From: Streptomyces sp. NRRL S-1022 | GTDB taxonomy: Bacteria; Actinomycetota; Actinomycetes; Streptomycetales; Streptomycetaceae | Reading direction: 5' to 3' | Assembly: GCF_000720135.1 (NCBI RefSeq) | Contig: NZ_JOIU01000024.1 | Span: forward strand, 66,808-130,807 | Length of the DNA: 64,000 bases | Shown: positions 30,526-41,020 of the stretch, piece by piece | How the letters are laid out: every line of letters begins with the position of its first letter | Numbering within the stretch: position 1 is the stretch's first letter | Notes under the pieces: model-generated | Databases searched by the model: none | What the model was told of the DNA's origin: nothing | Seen by the model: only the letters and a program-made list of their open reading frames with translations | Translations under genes and position numbers: made by a program

Positions 30526-33500
30526 TCAGCCCAGTTCCGCCAGCAGGTCGCCGCCCTCCACCTGCTGGATGCGGGTGATGGCCAGCCGGGAGACACGGCC
30601 CGCCCGGGGAGCGGTGATCGTGGCCTCCATCTTCATCGCCTCGATGGTGGCGATCGTCGCGCCGGCCGCCACCTCGTCGCCCTCGGCGACGGCCAGGGTC
30701 ACCACACCGGCGAACGGTGCCGCGACATGGCCGGGGTTGGACCGGTCGGCCTTCTCCGTCACCGGGATGTCGGAGGCCGCCGCCCGGTCACGGACCTGGA
30801 TCGGGCGCAGCTGGCCGTTGAGCGTGGACATCACGGTGCGCATGCCGCGCTCGTCGGCCTCGCCGACCGCCTGCAGCTCGATCAGCAGCCGGACGCCGGG
30901 CTCCAGGTCGACGGCGTACTCCTTGCCCGGGCGCAGGCCGTAGAAGAAGGCCTTGCTGTCCAGCACGCTGGTGTCGCCGAAGCTCTGCCGGTGCGTGTCG
31001 AACTCGCGGGTCGGGCCGGGGAACAGCAGCCGGTTGAGGGTGGCCCGCGGGTCCTTGGCCAGTCCCTCGCGGTCCTCGGCGGACAGCTCGGGGGTGGGCT
31101 TGGCCGCCGCGCGGCCCTGGAGCGCCTTGGTGCGGAACGGCTCCGGCCAGCCACCGGGCGGGGTGCCCAGCTCGCCGCGCAGGAAGCCGATCACCGAGTC
31201 GGGGATGTCGAACTTGTCGGGGGTCGACTCGAAGGCATCCGGGGAGACGCCGGCGCCGACGAGGTGCAGGGCCAGGTCGCCGACCACCTTGGAGGACGGG
31301 GTGACCTTGACCAGGCGGCCGAGGATGCGGTCGGCGGCGGCGTACATCGCCTCGATGTCCTCGAAGCGGTCGCCGAGGCCGAGCGCGACGGCCTGCGTGC
31401 GCAGGTTGGACAGCTGGCCGCCGGGGATCTCGTGGTGGTAGACCCGGCCGGTCGGCGAGGCGAGGCCCGCCTCGAACGGGGCGTAGATCCTGCGGACACC
31501 CTCCCAGTACGGCTCCAGGTCGCCGACCGCCTGGAGGTCCAGACCGGTGGGCCGCTCGGAGTGGTCGGTGGCCGCGACGATCGCGGACAGCGACGGCTGG
31601 GAAGTCGTACCGGCCATGGAGGCCACCGCGCCGTCGACCGCGTCGGCCCCGGCCTGGATCGCGGCGAGGTAGGTGGCGAGCTGGCCGCCGGCCGTGTCGT
31701 GCGTGTGCAGGTGCACCGGGAGGTCGAACTCGCGGCGCAGCGCGGAGACCAGCTTGGCGGCGGCCGGGGCGCGCAGCAGGCCGGCCATGTCCTTGATCGC
31801 GATGACGTGCGCGCCGGCCGCCACGATCTGCTCGGCCAGGCGCAGGTAGTAGTCGAGGGTGTAGAGCCGCTCGCCCGGGTCGCTGAGGTCGGCGGTGTAG
31901 CAGAGGGCGACCTCGGCGATCGCGGTGCCGGTCTCGCGCACGGCCTCGATGGCGGGGCGCATCTGGCCGACGTCGTTGAGGGCGTCGAAGATGCGGAAGA
32001 TGTCGATGCCGGTGGCGGCGGCCTCCTGCACGAAGGCGTCGGTGACCTCGGTCGGGTACGGGGTGTAGCCGACGGTGTTGCGGCCGCGCAGCAGCATCTG
32101 GAGGCAGATGTTGGGGACGGCCTCGCGCAGCGCGGCCAGCCGCTCCCAGGGGTCCTCGGCGAGGAAGCGCAGGGCGACGTCGTAGGTGGCGCCGCCCCAG
32201 CACTCCAGGGACAGCAGCTGCGGCAGGGTGCGGGCGACGACCGGGGCGACGGCGAGCAGGTCCTTGGTGCGCACCCGGGTGGCGAGCAGGGACTGGTGGG
32301 CGTCGCGGAAGGTGGTGTCGGTGACACCGATGGTCGGCGATTCGCGCAGGTGCCGGGCGAAGCCCTCGGGGCCGAGGTCGACGAGCAGCTGGCGGGAGCC
32401 GGCGGGCGGCTCGCCGGCGGGCAGCGGCGGCAGCTTGGTCAGCGGGTCGAGCAGGTCGGGCCGCTGCCCGTGCGGCTTGTTGACGGTGACGTCGGCGAGG
32501 TAGGTGAGCAGCTTGGTGCCGCGGTCGGCGGAGGAGCGTGCGGTGAGCAGGTGGGGGCGCTGCTCGATGAAGGAGGTCGTCACGCGCCCGGCCTGGAAGT
32601 CGGGGTCGTCCAGGACCGCCTGGAGGAACGGGATGTTGGTGGCGACACCGCGGATGCGGAACTCGGCCACGGCACGCCGGGCCCGGCCGATCGCGGCGTG
32701 GAAGTCACGGCCCCGGCAGGTGAGCTTGACCAGCATGGAGTCGAAGTGCGCGCTGATCTCCGTACCGGCGTGGGTGGTGCCGCCGTCGAGCCGGATGCCG
32801 GAGCCGCCCGGGGAGCGGTAGGCGCTGATCCGGCCGGTGTCCGGGCGGAAGCCGTTGGCGGGGTCCTCGGTGGTGATCCGGCACTGGAGGGCGGCGCCGC
32901 GCAGGGTGACCGTGTCCTGGGAGAGGCCCAGGTCGGCGAGGGTCTGGCCGGAGGCGATCCGCATCTGGGCCTGGACCAGGTCGACGTCGGTGACCTCCTC
33001 GGTCACGGTGTGCTCGACCTGGATGCGCGGGTTCATCTCGATGAACACGTGGTTGCCGTCGCGGTCGAGCAGGAACTCCACGGTGCCGGCGTTGCGGTAG
33101 CCGATCTCGCGGGCGAAGCGTACGGCGTCGGCGCAGATCCGGTCGCGCAGGTCCGGGTCCAGGTTGGGCGCGGGGGCCAGCTCGATGACCTTCTGGTGGC
33201 GGCGCTGCACCGAGCAGTCGCGCTCGAAGAGGTGGATCACGTTGCCCTCGCCGTCGGCGAGGATCTGCACCTCGATGTGGCGGGGCTCGACGACGGCCTT
33301 CTCCAGGAAGACGGTCGGGTCGCCGAACGCGGACGCGGCCTCGCGGGAGGCGGCCTCGATGGACTCGCGCAGCTGGGCGGGGTCCTGCACGCGGCGCATG
33401 CCGCGCCCGCCGCCGCCGGCGACCGCCTTGACGAAGACGGGGAATCCGATCTCCTCGGCGGCCCGCACCAGTTCGTCCACGTCCGTGGAGGGCTGGGAGG

Positions 33501-33903
33501 AGCCGAGCACGGGTACGCCGGCCGCGCGGGCGGCGGCGACCGCGCGGGCCTTGTTGCCGGTCAGCTCCAGCGTGGCCGCGCTCGGGCCGACGAAGGTGAT
33601 GCCCGCCTCCTCGCAGGCGCGGGCCAGCTCCGGGTTCTCCGACAGGAAGCCGTAGCCCGGGTAGACGGCGTCGGCGCCCGCCCGGCGGGCCGCGGCCACG
33701 ATCTCCTCGACGGAGAGGTAGGCCCGCACCGGGTGCCCCGGTTCCCCGATCTCGTACGCCTCGTCGGCCTTCAGCCGGTGCAGCGAGTTGCGGTCCTCGT
33801 GCGGGAACACGGCGACGGTGCGCGCGCCGAGTTCGTAGCCCGCACGGAACGCGCGGATCGCGATCTCGCCACGGTTGGCGACCAGCACCTTGCGGAACAT
33901 CAT
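30526..33903 (-). CDS. pyc: Pyruvate carboxylase
   Basis: A 1125-aa biotin enzyme that converts pyruvate, bicarbonate and ATP to oxaloacetate, refilling the TCA cycle. Domains in order: biotin carboxylase with ATP-grasp (FRKVLVANRGEIAIRAFRAG at the start, AVAGGGGRGMRRV glycine loop, EMNPRIQVEHTVTEEVT), carboxyltransferase barrel (VTDTTFRDAHQSLLATR, IAIKDMAGLL with the metal-binding and catalytic residues), allosteric linker, and a biotin carrier domain with the biotinyl lysine in EAMKMEA near the C terminus. The length is normal for single-chain PYC. Two adjacent ATGs exist at 33903 and 33900; GAAGGG precedes both. It is divergent from the conservon. Confidence 0.97.
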   Translation of the reverse strand: MMFRKVLVANRGEIAIRAFRAGYELGARTVAVFPHEDRNSLHRLKADEAYEIGEPGHPVRAYLSVEEIVAAARRAGADAVYPGYGFLSENPELARACEEAGITFVGPSAATLELTGNKARAVAAARAAGVPVLGSSQPSTDVDELVRAAEEIGFPVFVKAVAGGGGRGMRRVQDPAQLRESIEAASREAASAFGDPTVFLEKAVVEPRHIEVQILADGEGNVIHLFERDCSVQRRHQKVIELAPAPNLDPDLRDRICADAVRFAREIGYRNAGTVEFLLDRDGNHVFIEMNPRIQVEHTVTEEVTDVDLVQAQMRIASGQTLADLGLSQDTVTLRGAALQCRITTEDPANGFRPDTGRISAYRSPGGSGIRLDGGTTHAGTEISAHFDSMLVKLTCRGRDFHAAIGRARRAVAEFRIRGVATNIPFLQAVLDDPDFQAGRVTTSFIEQRPHLLTARSSADRGTKLLTYLADVTVNKPHGQRPDLLDPLTKLPPLPAGEPPAGSRQLLVDLGPEGFARHLRESPTIGVTDTTFRDAHQSLLATRVRTKDLLAVAPVVARTLPQLLSLECWGGATYDVALRFLAEDPWERLAALREAVPNICLQMLLRGRNTVGYTPYPTEVTDAFVQEAAATGIDIFRIFDALNDVGQMRPAIEAVRETGTAIAEVALCYTADLSDPGERLYTLDYYLRLAEQIVAAGAHVIAIKDMAGLLRAPAAAKLVSALRREFDLPVHLHTHDTAGGQLATYLAAIQAGADAVDGAVASMAGTTSQPSLSAIVAATDHSERPTGLDLQAVGDLEPYWEGVRRIYAPFEAGLASPTGRVYHHEIPGGQLSNLRTQAVALGLGDRFEDIEAMYAAADRILGRLVKVTPSSKVVGDLALHLVGAGVSPDAFESTPDKFDIPDSVIGFLRGELGTPPGGWPEPFRTKALQGRAAAKPTPELSAEDREGLAKDPRATLNRLLFPGPTREFDTHRQSFGDTSVLDSKAFFYGLRPGKEYAVDLEPGVRLLIELQAVGEADERGMRTVMSTLNGQLRPIQVRDRAAASDIPVTEKADRSNPGHVAAPFAGVVTLAVAEGDEVAAGATIATIEAMKMEATITAPRAGRVSRLAITRIQQVEGGDLLAELG

Positions 33904-34231
33904 GGATTCCCTTCAGCTGCCTGCCGGCGACGAACACCCTGGTGTCAGCCACGCCCTGCCGTACTCGCGGCCACCTTAGGGGGTGCCCGCACGGGTCGAG
34001 GTGCGAAAACCATCACACCGACGGGGTGGCCGGCGCCACAGGGGCACGCCGACCCGGTGGGCGGGCGCGGGGACCCGTTTCACCCGAATGCTCTGCAACC
34101 GTTCCGGCACGGTCTCGCAGCACGACGCAAAGAACACGGAACCGTTCTGTTTCGATCACAAACTCTCGTATAGTTACGGCCACTTGACCTCCAGTGTCAG
34201 CCGTCTCTGCCGCGAGGACCCCACCGGACCG
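33904..34231. promoter_or_regulatory. Divergent pyc/cvnA control region
   Basis: A 328-nt gap. Near the conservon side the GC content falls and a promoter-like pair is visible: TTCTGT (34145-34150), 18-nt spacer, TATAGT (34169-34174), giving a leader of about 50 nt before cvnA. No protein-coding frame is convincing here. Confidence 0.5.
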
Positions 34232-35938
34232 ATGACCGCGCCCACGCACCCCGGCGACCGCCCCTCACTCCGTCCGTTCGCCTCCGCCCTCGCCGTGACC
34301 GGTGTGCTGTCAGCGCTCGCGGTCTGCGCGGCCGTGGCGGCGGCCCCCGGCCCGGTGCGCACCCCGCTCGCCTGGGGCACGGGCGCGGCGGCCGTCGTGC
34401 TCAGCGCGGCGGTGGCCACGGCCGCGCACGCCCTGCACACCGCGCGCACCGCCCGGCGCAGGCTGGAGGGCGCCACCCAGGACATCGGACGGCTCCTGCG
34501 GCAGCAGGCCCGGAGCACCGAGGAGGCGAGCCGGGAGCAGCAGCGGCTCATCGACGAGCTCGCCCGGCAGCGCACGGAGCTGACGGAGTCGTTCGCGGCC
34601 GAACGTGCCCGTCTCGACCAGGAGGCCGCGCACGAGCTGGACCGGCTCCGGCAGGAGAACGCCCGGCTCACCGGCGAGTCCGAGCGGGCCCGTCGGGAAC
34701 GGGCCACCGCGCTGTCCGCCACCTCCAACGCCGCCGCCCGGATGCAGGCCCTCGCCACCGCCACGCTCGCCGACCTGCGGGCGATGGAGGACCGGCACAC
34801 CAACGAGGACGTGCTGGCCGACCTGCTCCACCTCGACCACCGCACGGCCCAGGCCGGCCGGCTCGCGGACTCCGTCGCCGTGCTCACCGGGGCGCGTTCG
34901 GGCCGCCGGTGGGCGCGGCCGATCGGGATGGAGTCGATCCTGCGGGGCGCGATGGGCCGGATCGCCGGGTACCGGCGGATCCGGGTGCACTCGGTCAGCG
35001 AGGCCTTCGTCGCCGGGCACGCCGCCGAGGGCGTGATGCACGCGCTCGCCGAACTCCTCGACAACGCGGCGAACTTCTCGCCGCCGACCGCCGAGGTCCA
35101 CGTCTACGTGGAGGAGGTGCCGGCCGGTGTCATCGTGTCGGTGGAGGACAGCGGGCTGGTGATGGGCGAGGTGCAGTTGCGCCGGGCCGAACGGGCGGTC
35201 TCCGGTGACATCACCGGCCTCGGCGGCCTCACCGGCACCCGGCTCGGGCTCGCCGTGGTCGGCCGGCTGGCCCGCAAGCACGGGCTGAAGGTGTCGTTCC
35301 GGCCGTCGGCGCGCGGGGGCACGGGCGTATTGGTGCTCGTTCCGCAGGCCATCCTGACCGGTCCCGCCCCGGCGGAGCCGGCCGCCGCCACCCCGCCCCC
35401 GGTGAGCAGCCCGCCGGCAACGGCGCCGGCCGCCGTGGACACCGCCGTGGTCCATGAGTCCGCCGCGCCGCCGGAGGAGGGCCCGGCCGGACTGCCCAAG
35501 CGCCGCCGGGGCCGTACGCTCGCCGAGGCCGAGCGCGCCCGGTCCGCGCCGGGCACCGCCGCGTCCGGCACCGCCGCGCCCCGCACCGCACCGGCCCCCG
35601 GCGCGGCCAAGGCCCGCGTCGCCCGCTTCAGCAGCTTCCGCCAGGCGGTACGGCCCTCCGACCCGGGCCCCCGGCAGCCCGACCCGGCACCGCCCGCGTC
35701 CATGGCACCGGACCGGCGGGCCGGCTCCGCGGCACCCGACCCGCATCACGGCACGGCCCCCGACGACCTCACGGCCGGTCCTGCGCGGGACGCCGTACGG
35801 GACGGTCGTACCGCCGCTGCCCCGCACACCCCCGCGCCGGACGAGCCGGCCGGCGACCCCTCGTCCGGCGGTGGCCGGCCCACCGGCCCCGACCCCTCCC
35901 ACCCGCACGCGCACCCGGAAGGCGACACCACCTCATGA
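34232..35938 (+). CDS. cvnA: Conservon sensor kinase-like protein CvnA
   Basis: A 568-aa membrane protein, first gene of a conservon. Two N-terminal membrane helices (about residues 15-37 and 45-68) with only a short extracytoplasmic loop are followed by a long coiled coil (75-165) and a histidine-kinase-like ATPase domain (N-box AELLDNAANFSPP, then VEDSGLVMG and the lid GTRLGLAVVGRLA). The last 190 residues are Pro/Ala-rich and likely disordered. CvnA proteins are thought to act as membrane receptors for the CvnB-C-D module. The stop overlaps the cvnB ATG (ATGA). Confidence 0.92.
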   Translation: MTAPTHPGDRPSLRPFASALAVTGVLSALAVCAAVAAAPGPVRTPLAWGTGAAAVVLSAAVATAAHALHTARTARRRLEGATQDIGRLLRQQARSTEEASREQQRLIDELARQRTELTESFAAERARLDQEAAHELDRLRQENARLTGESERARRERATALSATSNAAARMQALATATLADLRAMEDRHTNEDVLADLLHLDHRTAQAGRLADSVAVLTGARSGRRWARPIGMESILRGAMGRIAGYRRIRVHSVSEAFVAGHAAEGVMHALAELLDNAANFSPPTAEVHVYVEEVPAGVIVSVEDSGLVMGEVQLRRAERAVSGDITGLGGLTGTRLGLAVVGRLARKHGLKVSFRPSARGGTGVLVLVPQAILTGPAPAEPAAATPPPVSSPPATAPAAVDTAVVHESAAPPEEGPAGLPKRRRGRTLAEAERARSAPGTAASGTAAPRTAPAPGAAKARVARFSSFRQAVRPSDPGPRQPDPAPPASMAPDRRAGSAAPDPHHGTAPDDLTAGPARDAVRDGRTAAAPHTPAPDEPAGDPSSGGGRPTGPDPSHPHAHPEGDTTS

Positions 35939-36342
35939 CCGGCCCGATCACCGCCGACGACAAGCTCACCTGGCTCCTGGAGGGACTGCTGGAGAGGACC
36001 CCGGGGGCCCGGCACGCACTCGTGCTGTCCCGGGACGGGCTGAAGCTGTGCCGTACGCCGGAGCTGAGCGTCGACCGGGCCGACCAGCTGGCCGCGATCG
36101 CCGCCGGCATCCAGTCGCTCTCGCACGGCGCCTCGGTGGAGTTCGGCGACGGAACCGGCGGGGTGCGCTCGGCGATGACGGAGTTCTACGGCGGTGTGCT
36201 GTTCATCGTGGAGGCGGGCGCCGGCGCCCATCTGGCCGTGATCGCCGCGGAGGACGCGGACGCCGGAGTCGTCGGGCACAACATGAGCGAACTGGTGGAG
36301 CAGCTCGGGGAGCACCTGACCGCTCCGCCCCGTACGTCATGA
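35935..36342 (+). CDS. cvnB: Conservon roadblock/LC7-domain protein CvnB
   Basis: A 135-aa single-domain roadblock/LC7 protein (LTWLLEGLLERTPGARHALVLSRDGL, then DQLAAIAAGIQSLSHGA). In bacteria such proteins pair with small Ras-like GTPases and may regulate their nucleotide state; here the GTPase is CvnD. Both ends overlap neighbouring genes by 4 nt (ATGA), so translation of cvnA, cvnB and cvnC is coupled. Confidence 0.93.
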   Translation: MTGPITADDKLTWLLEGLLERTPGARHALVLSRDGLKLCRTPELSVDRADQLAAIAAGIQSLSHGASVEFGDGTGGVRSAMTEFYGGVLFIVEAGAGAHLAVIAAEDADAGVVGHNMSELVEQLGEHLTAPPRTS

Positions 36343-36701
36343 GCGGACCGGGCATGCACCGTCCGGGCCGGGACGACGCCCCGGACCGGCTGTACACCCT
36401 CACCCAGGGACGCACGCGGACCGGCCCCGACACGCCCTTCGACCTGGTCACCCTGGTGGTCGCCGAGTCGGAGCCGGCAGCCGGGATGCAGTCGGAGCAC
36501 GCGGCGATCCTGAAGCTGACCCGGTTCCCCACCTCGGTGGTGGAGATCGCCGCCGAGCTGCGGCTGCCCGTGGGCATCACCAAGGTGCTGCTGTGCGACC
36601 TGCTGGCGGCGGGCCGGGTCAGCGCCCGTCATCCGCACCGGCCGGCCGTCACCGACCCCGACATCCTGGAGCAGGTGCTCGTTGGACTCCGCAACCTCTG
36701 A
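36339..36701 (+). CDS. cvnC: Conservon DUF742 protein CvnC
   Basis: A 120-aa DUF742 protein. The conserved pattern PFDLVTLVV, EHAAILKLTRFPTSVVEIAAELRLPVGITKVLLCDLLAAG and the C-terminal DILEQVLVGLRNL are diagnostic. The central part looks like a winged-helix fold. In the conservon model CvnC links the roadblock protein and the GTPase to the membrane receptor. Its 3' end overlaps the start of cvnD by 20 nt. Confidence 0.93.
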   Translation: MSGPGMHRPGRDDAPDRLYTLTQGRTRTGPDTPFDLVTLVVAESEPAAGMQSEHAAILKLTRFPTSVVEIAAELRLPVGITKVLLCDLLAAGRVSARHPHRPAVTDPDILEQVLVGLRNL

Positions 36702-37308
36702 CGCGCGCACCCCGTTGGGTGCCTCCGCCGACCAGGGTTTCAAGATCGTGGTCGTGGGCGGCTTCGGCGTCGGCAAGACCACCCTGGTCCGTTCCGTCAG
36801 CGAGATCCGTCCCCTGAACACCGAGGAGACGATGACCCGGGCCGGCGAGGGCGTCGACGACGTCCGGCAGGTGCGCGGCAAGACGGGCACCACCGTCGCC
36901 TTCGACTTCGGCCGGATCTCCCTGGACGCCCGCAACGTGCTGTACCTGTTCGGCGCGCCCGGCCAGGAACGCTTCTGGTTCCTGTGGGACCGGCTGTTCG
37001 CCGGCACGCTCGGCGCGGTCGTGCTGGTCGACACCCGGCGGATCGACGACTCCTGGTACGCCATCGACCGGCTGGAGCACCACGGCACGCCGTTCATCGT
37101 GGCCTGCAACGACTTCGGCGGCCCGGTCCGCGCCGGCGCGGACGTCCGCGAGGCCCTCGACCTGGATCCGCAGGTGCCGCTGGTCGACTGCGACGCCCGC
37201 TCCCGGGAGTCGGCCAAGCAGGTGCTGATCACGCTGGTGCAGCACGTCAAGCACCGGTACGCCGACCCGTCCGTGCGAACGGGCCCGCCCCTACAGGAGC
37301 TCGTGTGA
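36682..37308 (+). CDS. cvnD: Conservon small GTPase CvnD
   Basis: A 208-aa Ras/MglA-like GTPase. The P-loop is GGFGVGKTTLV (about residues 27-37), the switch II region LFGAPGQERF, and the usual NKxD position reads ACNDFGG, as in other CvnD proteins. The frame begins with a TTG at 36682, inside the end of cvnC; no ATG or GTG gives a full N terminus, so a rare TTG start with translational coupling is the best choice. The stop overlaps the GTG of the first P450 (GTGA). Confidence 0.92.
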   Translation: MDSATSDARTPLGASADQGFKIVVVGGFGVGKTTLVRSVSEIRPLNTEETMTRAGEGVDDVRQVRGKTGTTVAFDFGRISLDARNVLYLFGAPGQERFWFLWDRLFAGTLGAVVLVDTRRIDDSWYAIDRLEHHGTPFIVACNDFGGPVRAGADVREALDLDPQVPLVDCDARSRESAKQVLITLVQHVKHRYADPSVRTGPPLQELV

Positions 37309-38516
37309 CCACCCCCGACGCCGTCCCGCTCAGCGGACCCCGGTTCCAGACCGAACCCGCCACGCTCTACCGGGAGATGCGGCGCGACCACGGCGCCGTG
37401 GTGCCGGTGCTGCTCGACGGTGACGTCCCGGCCTGGCTGGTGCTCGGCTACCGCGAACTGCACCAGGTCACCGGCGACCCGGCGCTGTTCAGCCGGGACT
37501 CGGGCCTGTGGAACCAGTGGGACGACATCCCCGCCGACTGGCCGCTGCTGCCGATGATCGGGCGTGGGCAGCCGTCGATCCTGTACACGGTCGGTGAGCG
37601 GCACCGGCAGCGCGCGGCTCTGATAGCGAACGCGCTGGAGGCGGTGGACCCCTTCGAACTGCGCGGGCACGCCGAGCGGTTCGCGGACGAGCTGATCGAC
37701 GCGCTGTGCGCCGCGGGCGAGGCCGATCTGGTCGCCCAGTACGCGATGCTGCTGCCGGTGCGGGTCCTGGCCCGGCTGTACGGCTTCCCGGACGAGGACG
37801 GTCCGGGGCTGGTGACCGCCCTCAACGACATGATCGACGGGCGGGAACGGGCCCTGGCCGGACAGGCCCGTCTGGCCGCGTCCATGGGGCAGCTGCTGGC
37901 CGACCGGAAGAAGGAGCCCGCGCAGGACGTGGTCTCCCGGATGCTCGCCGGTGACAGCGGGTTCGGCGACGAGGAGATCGCCCAGGACCTGATGGTGATG
38001 ATGGCGGCCGGGCACCAGCCGACCGCGGACTGGATCGGCAACTCGCTGCGGCTGATGCTGACCGACGACCGGTTCGCCGCGTCCCTGTTCGGCGGGCGCA
38101 ACAGCGTCGCCGAGGCGATGAACGAGGTCCTGTGGGAGGACACGCCGACGCAGAACGTGGCCGGCCGCTGGGCCGTCCGCGACACCCGCCTCGGCGGCCG
38201 GCGCGTCAAGGCCGGCGACCTGCTGCTGCTCGGCCTGCAAGGGGCCAACTCCGATCCGCGGGTACGCACCGACGCCTCCGCGCTGACCGGCGGCAACAAC
38301 GCGCACTTCTCCTTCGGTCACGGCGAGCACCGCTGTCCGTTCCCCGCGCAGGAGATCGCCGAGGTGATCGCGCGGACCGGCATCGAGGTGGTCCTGGACC
38401 GGCTGCCGGACATCGACCTGGCGGTGCCCGCCGGCTCCCTCGCCCGCCGGCCCTCGCCGTGGCTGCGGGGACTGACCCGGCTGCCCGTGCGGTTCACGCC
38501 CGTACCCGCCCGCTGA
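37305..38516 (+). CDS. Conservon cytochrome P450 lacking the ExxR arginine (CYP157-like)
   Basis: A 403-aa P450 translationally coupled to cvnD. The haem loop is FGHGEHRCP with Cys344 as thiolate ligand. The K-helix reads NEVLW, so the invariant ExxR is ExxW (Glu274, Trp277); this is a recognised peculiarity of the CYP157 family found in Streptomyces conservons. The I-helix is AGHQPT (235-240), with Gln where the usual acid stands. It probably acts with the CYP154-like enzyme encoded 64 nt downstream. Substrate unknown. The GTG start is fixed by its overlap with the cvnD stop. Confidence 0.9.
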   Translation: MTTPDAVPLSGPRFQTEPATLYREMRRDHGAVVPVLLDGDVPAWLVLGYRELHQVTGDPALFSRDSGLWNQWDDIPADWPLLPMIGRGQPSILYTVGERHRQRAALIANALEAVDPFELRGHAERFADELIDALCAAGEADLVAQYAMLLPVRVLARLYGFPDEDGPGLVTALNDMIDGRERALAGQARLAASMGQLLADRKKEPAQDVVSRMLAGDSGFGDEEIAQDLMVMMAAGHQPTADWIGNSLRLMLTDDRFAASLFGGRNSVAEAMNEVLWEDTPTQNVAGRWAVRDTRLGGRRVKAGDLLLLGLQGANSDPRVRTDASALTGGNNAHFSFGHGEHRCPFPAQEIAEVIARTGIEVVLDRLPDIDLAVPAGSLARRPSPWLRGLTRLPVRFTPVPAR

Positions 38517-38580
38517 GCCCGCGCCAACCCCGCCGTCCCGCCCACGCCGTACCCGACCCCGCCCTGAAAGGCACGTCACG

Positions 38581-39807
38581 ATGACGACCGGTACCGAAGC
38601 ACCCCGCATCGCCCTGGACCCCTTCGTCACCGACCTGGACGGCGAGAGCGCGGCGCTGCGCGCGGCCGGCCCGCTCGCCGCCGTCGAACTGCCCGGCGGG
38701 GTCCCGGTGTGGGCCGTCACGCACCACGCCGAGGCCAGGGCGCTGCTCACCGACCCGCGGCTGGTGAAGGACATCAACGTGTGGGGCGCCTGGCGGCGCG
38801 GCGAGATACCCGCGGACTGGCCGCTGATCGGCCTGGCCAACCCGGGCCGCTCCATGCTCACGGTGGACGGCGCCGACCACCGCCGGCTGCGCGGCCTGGT
38901 CGCGCAGGCGCTCACCCCGCGCCGGGTGGAGCGGATGCGGGAGCGGATCGAGAAGCTCACCGGGGACCTGCTGGACGCGCTGCCCGCCGACGGCTCCACC
39001 GTCGACCTGAAGGCGGCCTTCGCCTACCCGCTGCCCATGTACGTCGTCGCCGACCTCATGGGCATCGAGGAGGCGCGGCTGCCCCGGCTGAAGGTGCTGT
39101 TCGAGAAGTTCTTCTCCACGCAGACCCCGCCGCAGGAGGTCGTCGCGACCCTGACCGAGCTGGCGGAGATCATGGCCGCGACGGTGGCGGCGAAGCGGGC
39201 CGCGCCCGGCGACGACCTGACCAGCGCGCTGGTCCTCGCGTCGGAGGACGGCGACCGACTCACCGACGAGGAGATCGTCTCCACGCTCCAGCTGATGGTG
39301 GCGGCGGGCCACGAGACGACGATCTCGCTGATCGTCAACGCCGTCGTCAACCTCTCCACCCGCCCCGGGCAGCGCGCCCTGGTGCTGTCCGGGCAGGCCG
39401 GCTGGCCGGCAGTGATCGAGGAGACCCTGCGGTACTCCACCCCCACCTCCCATGTCCTGATCCGGTTCGCCACCGAGGACGTGCCGGTCGGCGACCGGGT
39501 GATCCCGGCCGGGGACGCGCTGATCGTGTCGTACGGGGCGATCGGCCGGGACGAGAACGCACACGGGCCGACCGCCGGGGAGTTCGACGTCACCCGCGAG
39601 ACCCGGAACCGGCACATCTCCTTCGGTCACGGCCCGCACGTGTGCCCGGGCGCCGCGCTCTCCCGGCTGGAGGCGGGGGTGGCCCTGCCCGCGCTGTACG
39701 AACGGTTCCCCGGCCTGGAGCTGGCGGTGCCGCCGAGCGAGCTGCGCAACAAGCCGGTGGTCACGCAGAACGACCTGTTCGAGCTGCCCGTGCGGCTGCG
39801 TCCCTAA
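38581..39807 (+). CDS. Conservon cytochrome P450, CYP154-like
   Basis: A 408-aa soluble P450 with all canonical motifs: I-helix AGHETT, K-helix ETLR (ExxR present), and haem loop FGHGPHVCPGAALSRLE. It follows the CYP157-like gene in the same orientation, the order typical of conservon P450 pairs. It needs ferredoxin and a reductase; none is encoded here. Substrate unknown; CYP154 enzymes are known to act on steroids and macrocycles in vitro. Confidence 0.92.
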   Translation: MTTGTEAPRIALDPFVTDLDGESAALRAAGPLAAVELPGGVPVWAVTHHAEARALLTDPRLVKDINVWGAWRRGEIPADWPLIGLANPGRSMLTVDGADHRRLRGLVAQALTPRRVERMRERIEKLTGDLLDALPADGSTVDLKAAFAYPLPMYVVADLMGIEEARLPRLKVLFEKFFSTQTPPQEVVATLTELAEIMAATVAAKRAAPGDDLTSALVLASEDGDRLTDEEIVSTLQLMVAAGHETTISLIVNAVVNLSTRPGQRALVLSGQAGWPAVIEETLRYSTPTSHVLIRFATEDVPVGDRVIPAGDALIVSYGAIGRDENAHGPTAGEFDVTRETRNRHISFGHGPHVCPGAALSRLEAGVALPALYERFPGLELAVPPSELRNKPVVTQNDLFELPVRLRP

Positions 39808-39845
39808 GGCCTGTCGTCCGGATCATGCCGGGCCCCGGGCGCGGC

Positions 39846-39876
39846 TTGACTTCGAGAGCGCTCCAGCTCGTAGCGT
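39846..39876 (+). promoter_or_regulatory. MerR-type promoter with a 19-bp spacer upstream of the aldo/keto reductase gene
   Basis: TTGACT (39846-39851) and TAGCGT (39871-39876) are separated by 19 bp, longer than optimal, and the spacer holds an imperfect dyad (ACTTCGAG...CTCCAGCT). This is the layout of promoters remodelled by MerR-family activators. No MerR gene is adjacent. Confidence 0.6.
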
Positions 39877-39994
39877 CGCGGACGGCGCGCACGGTCCCTC
39901 CCACGGGATGCCGGGTGCCGGGATCCGTCGCTAGATGGAGTAAGGCCACGGGCCGCGCCGGAACGACGATCGGGTACGCACGAAGGGATTTCCC

Positions 39995-40984
<990 letters not shown>

Positions 40985-41020
40985 CCGGCGCGGGGGGGGC
41001 GGAACCGGTGTGGCCGAGGG

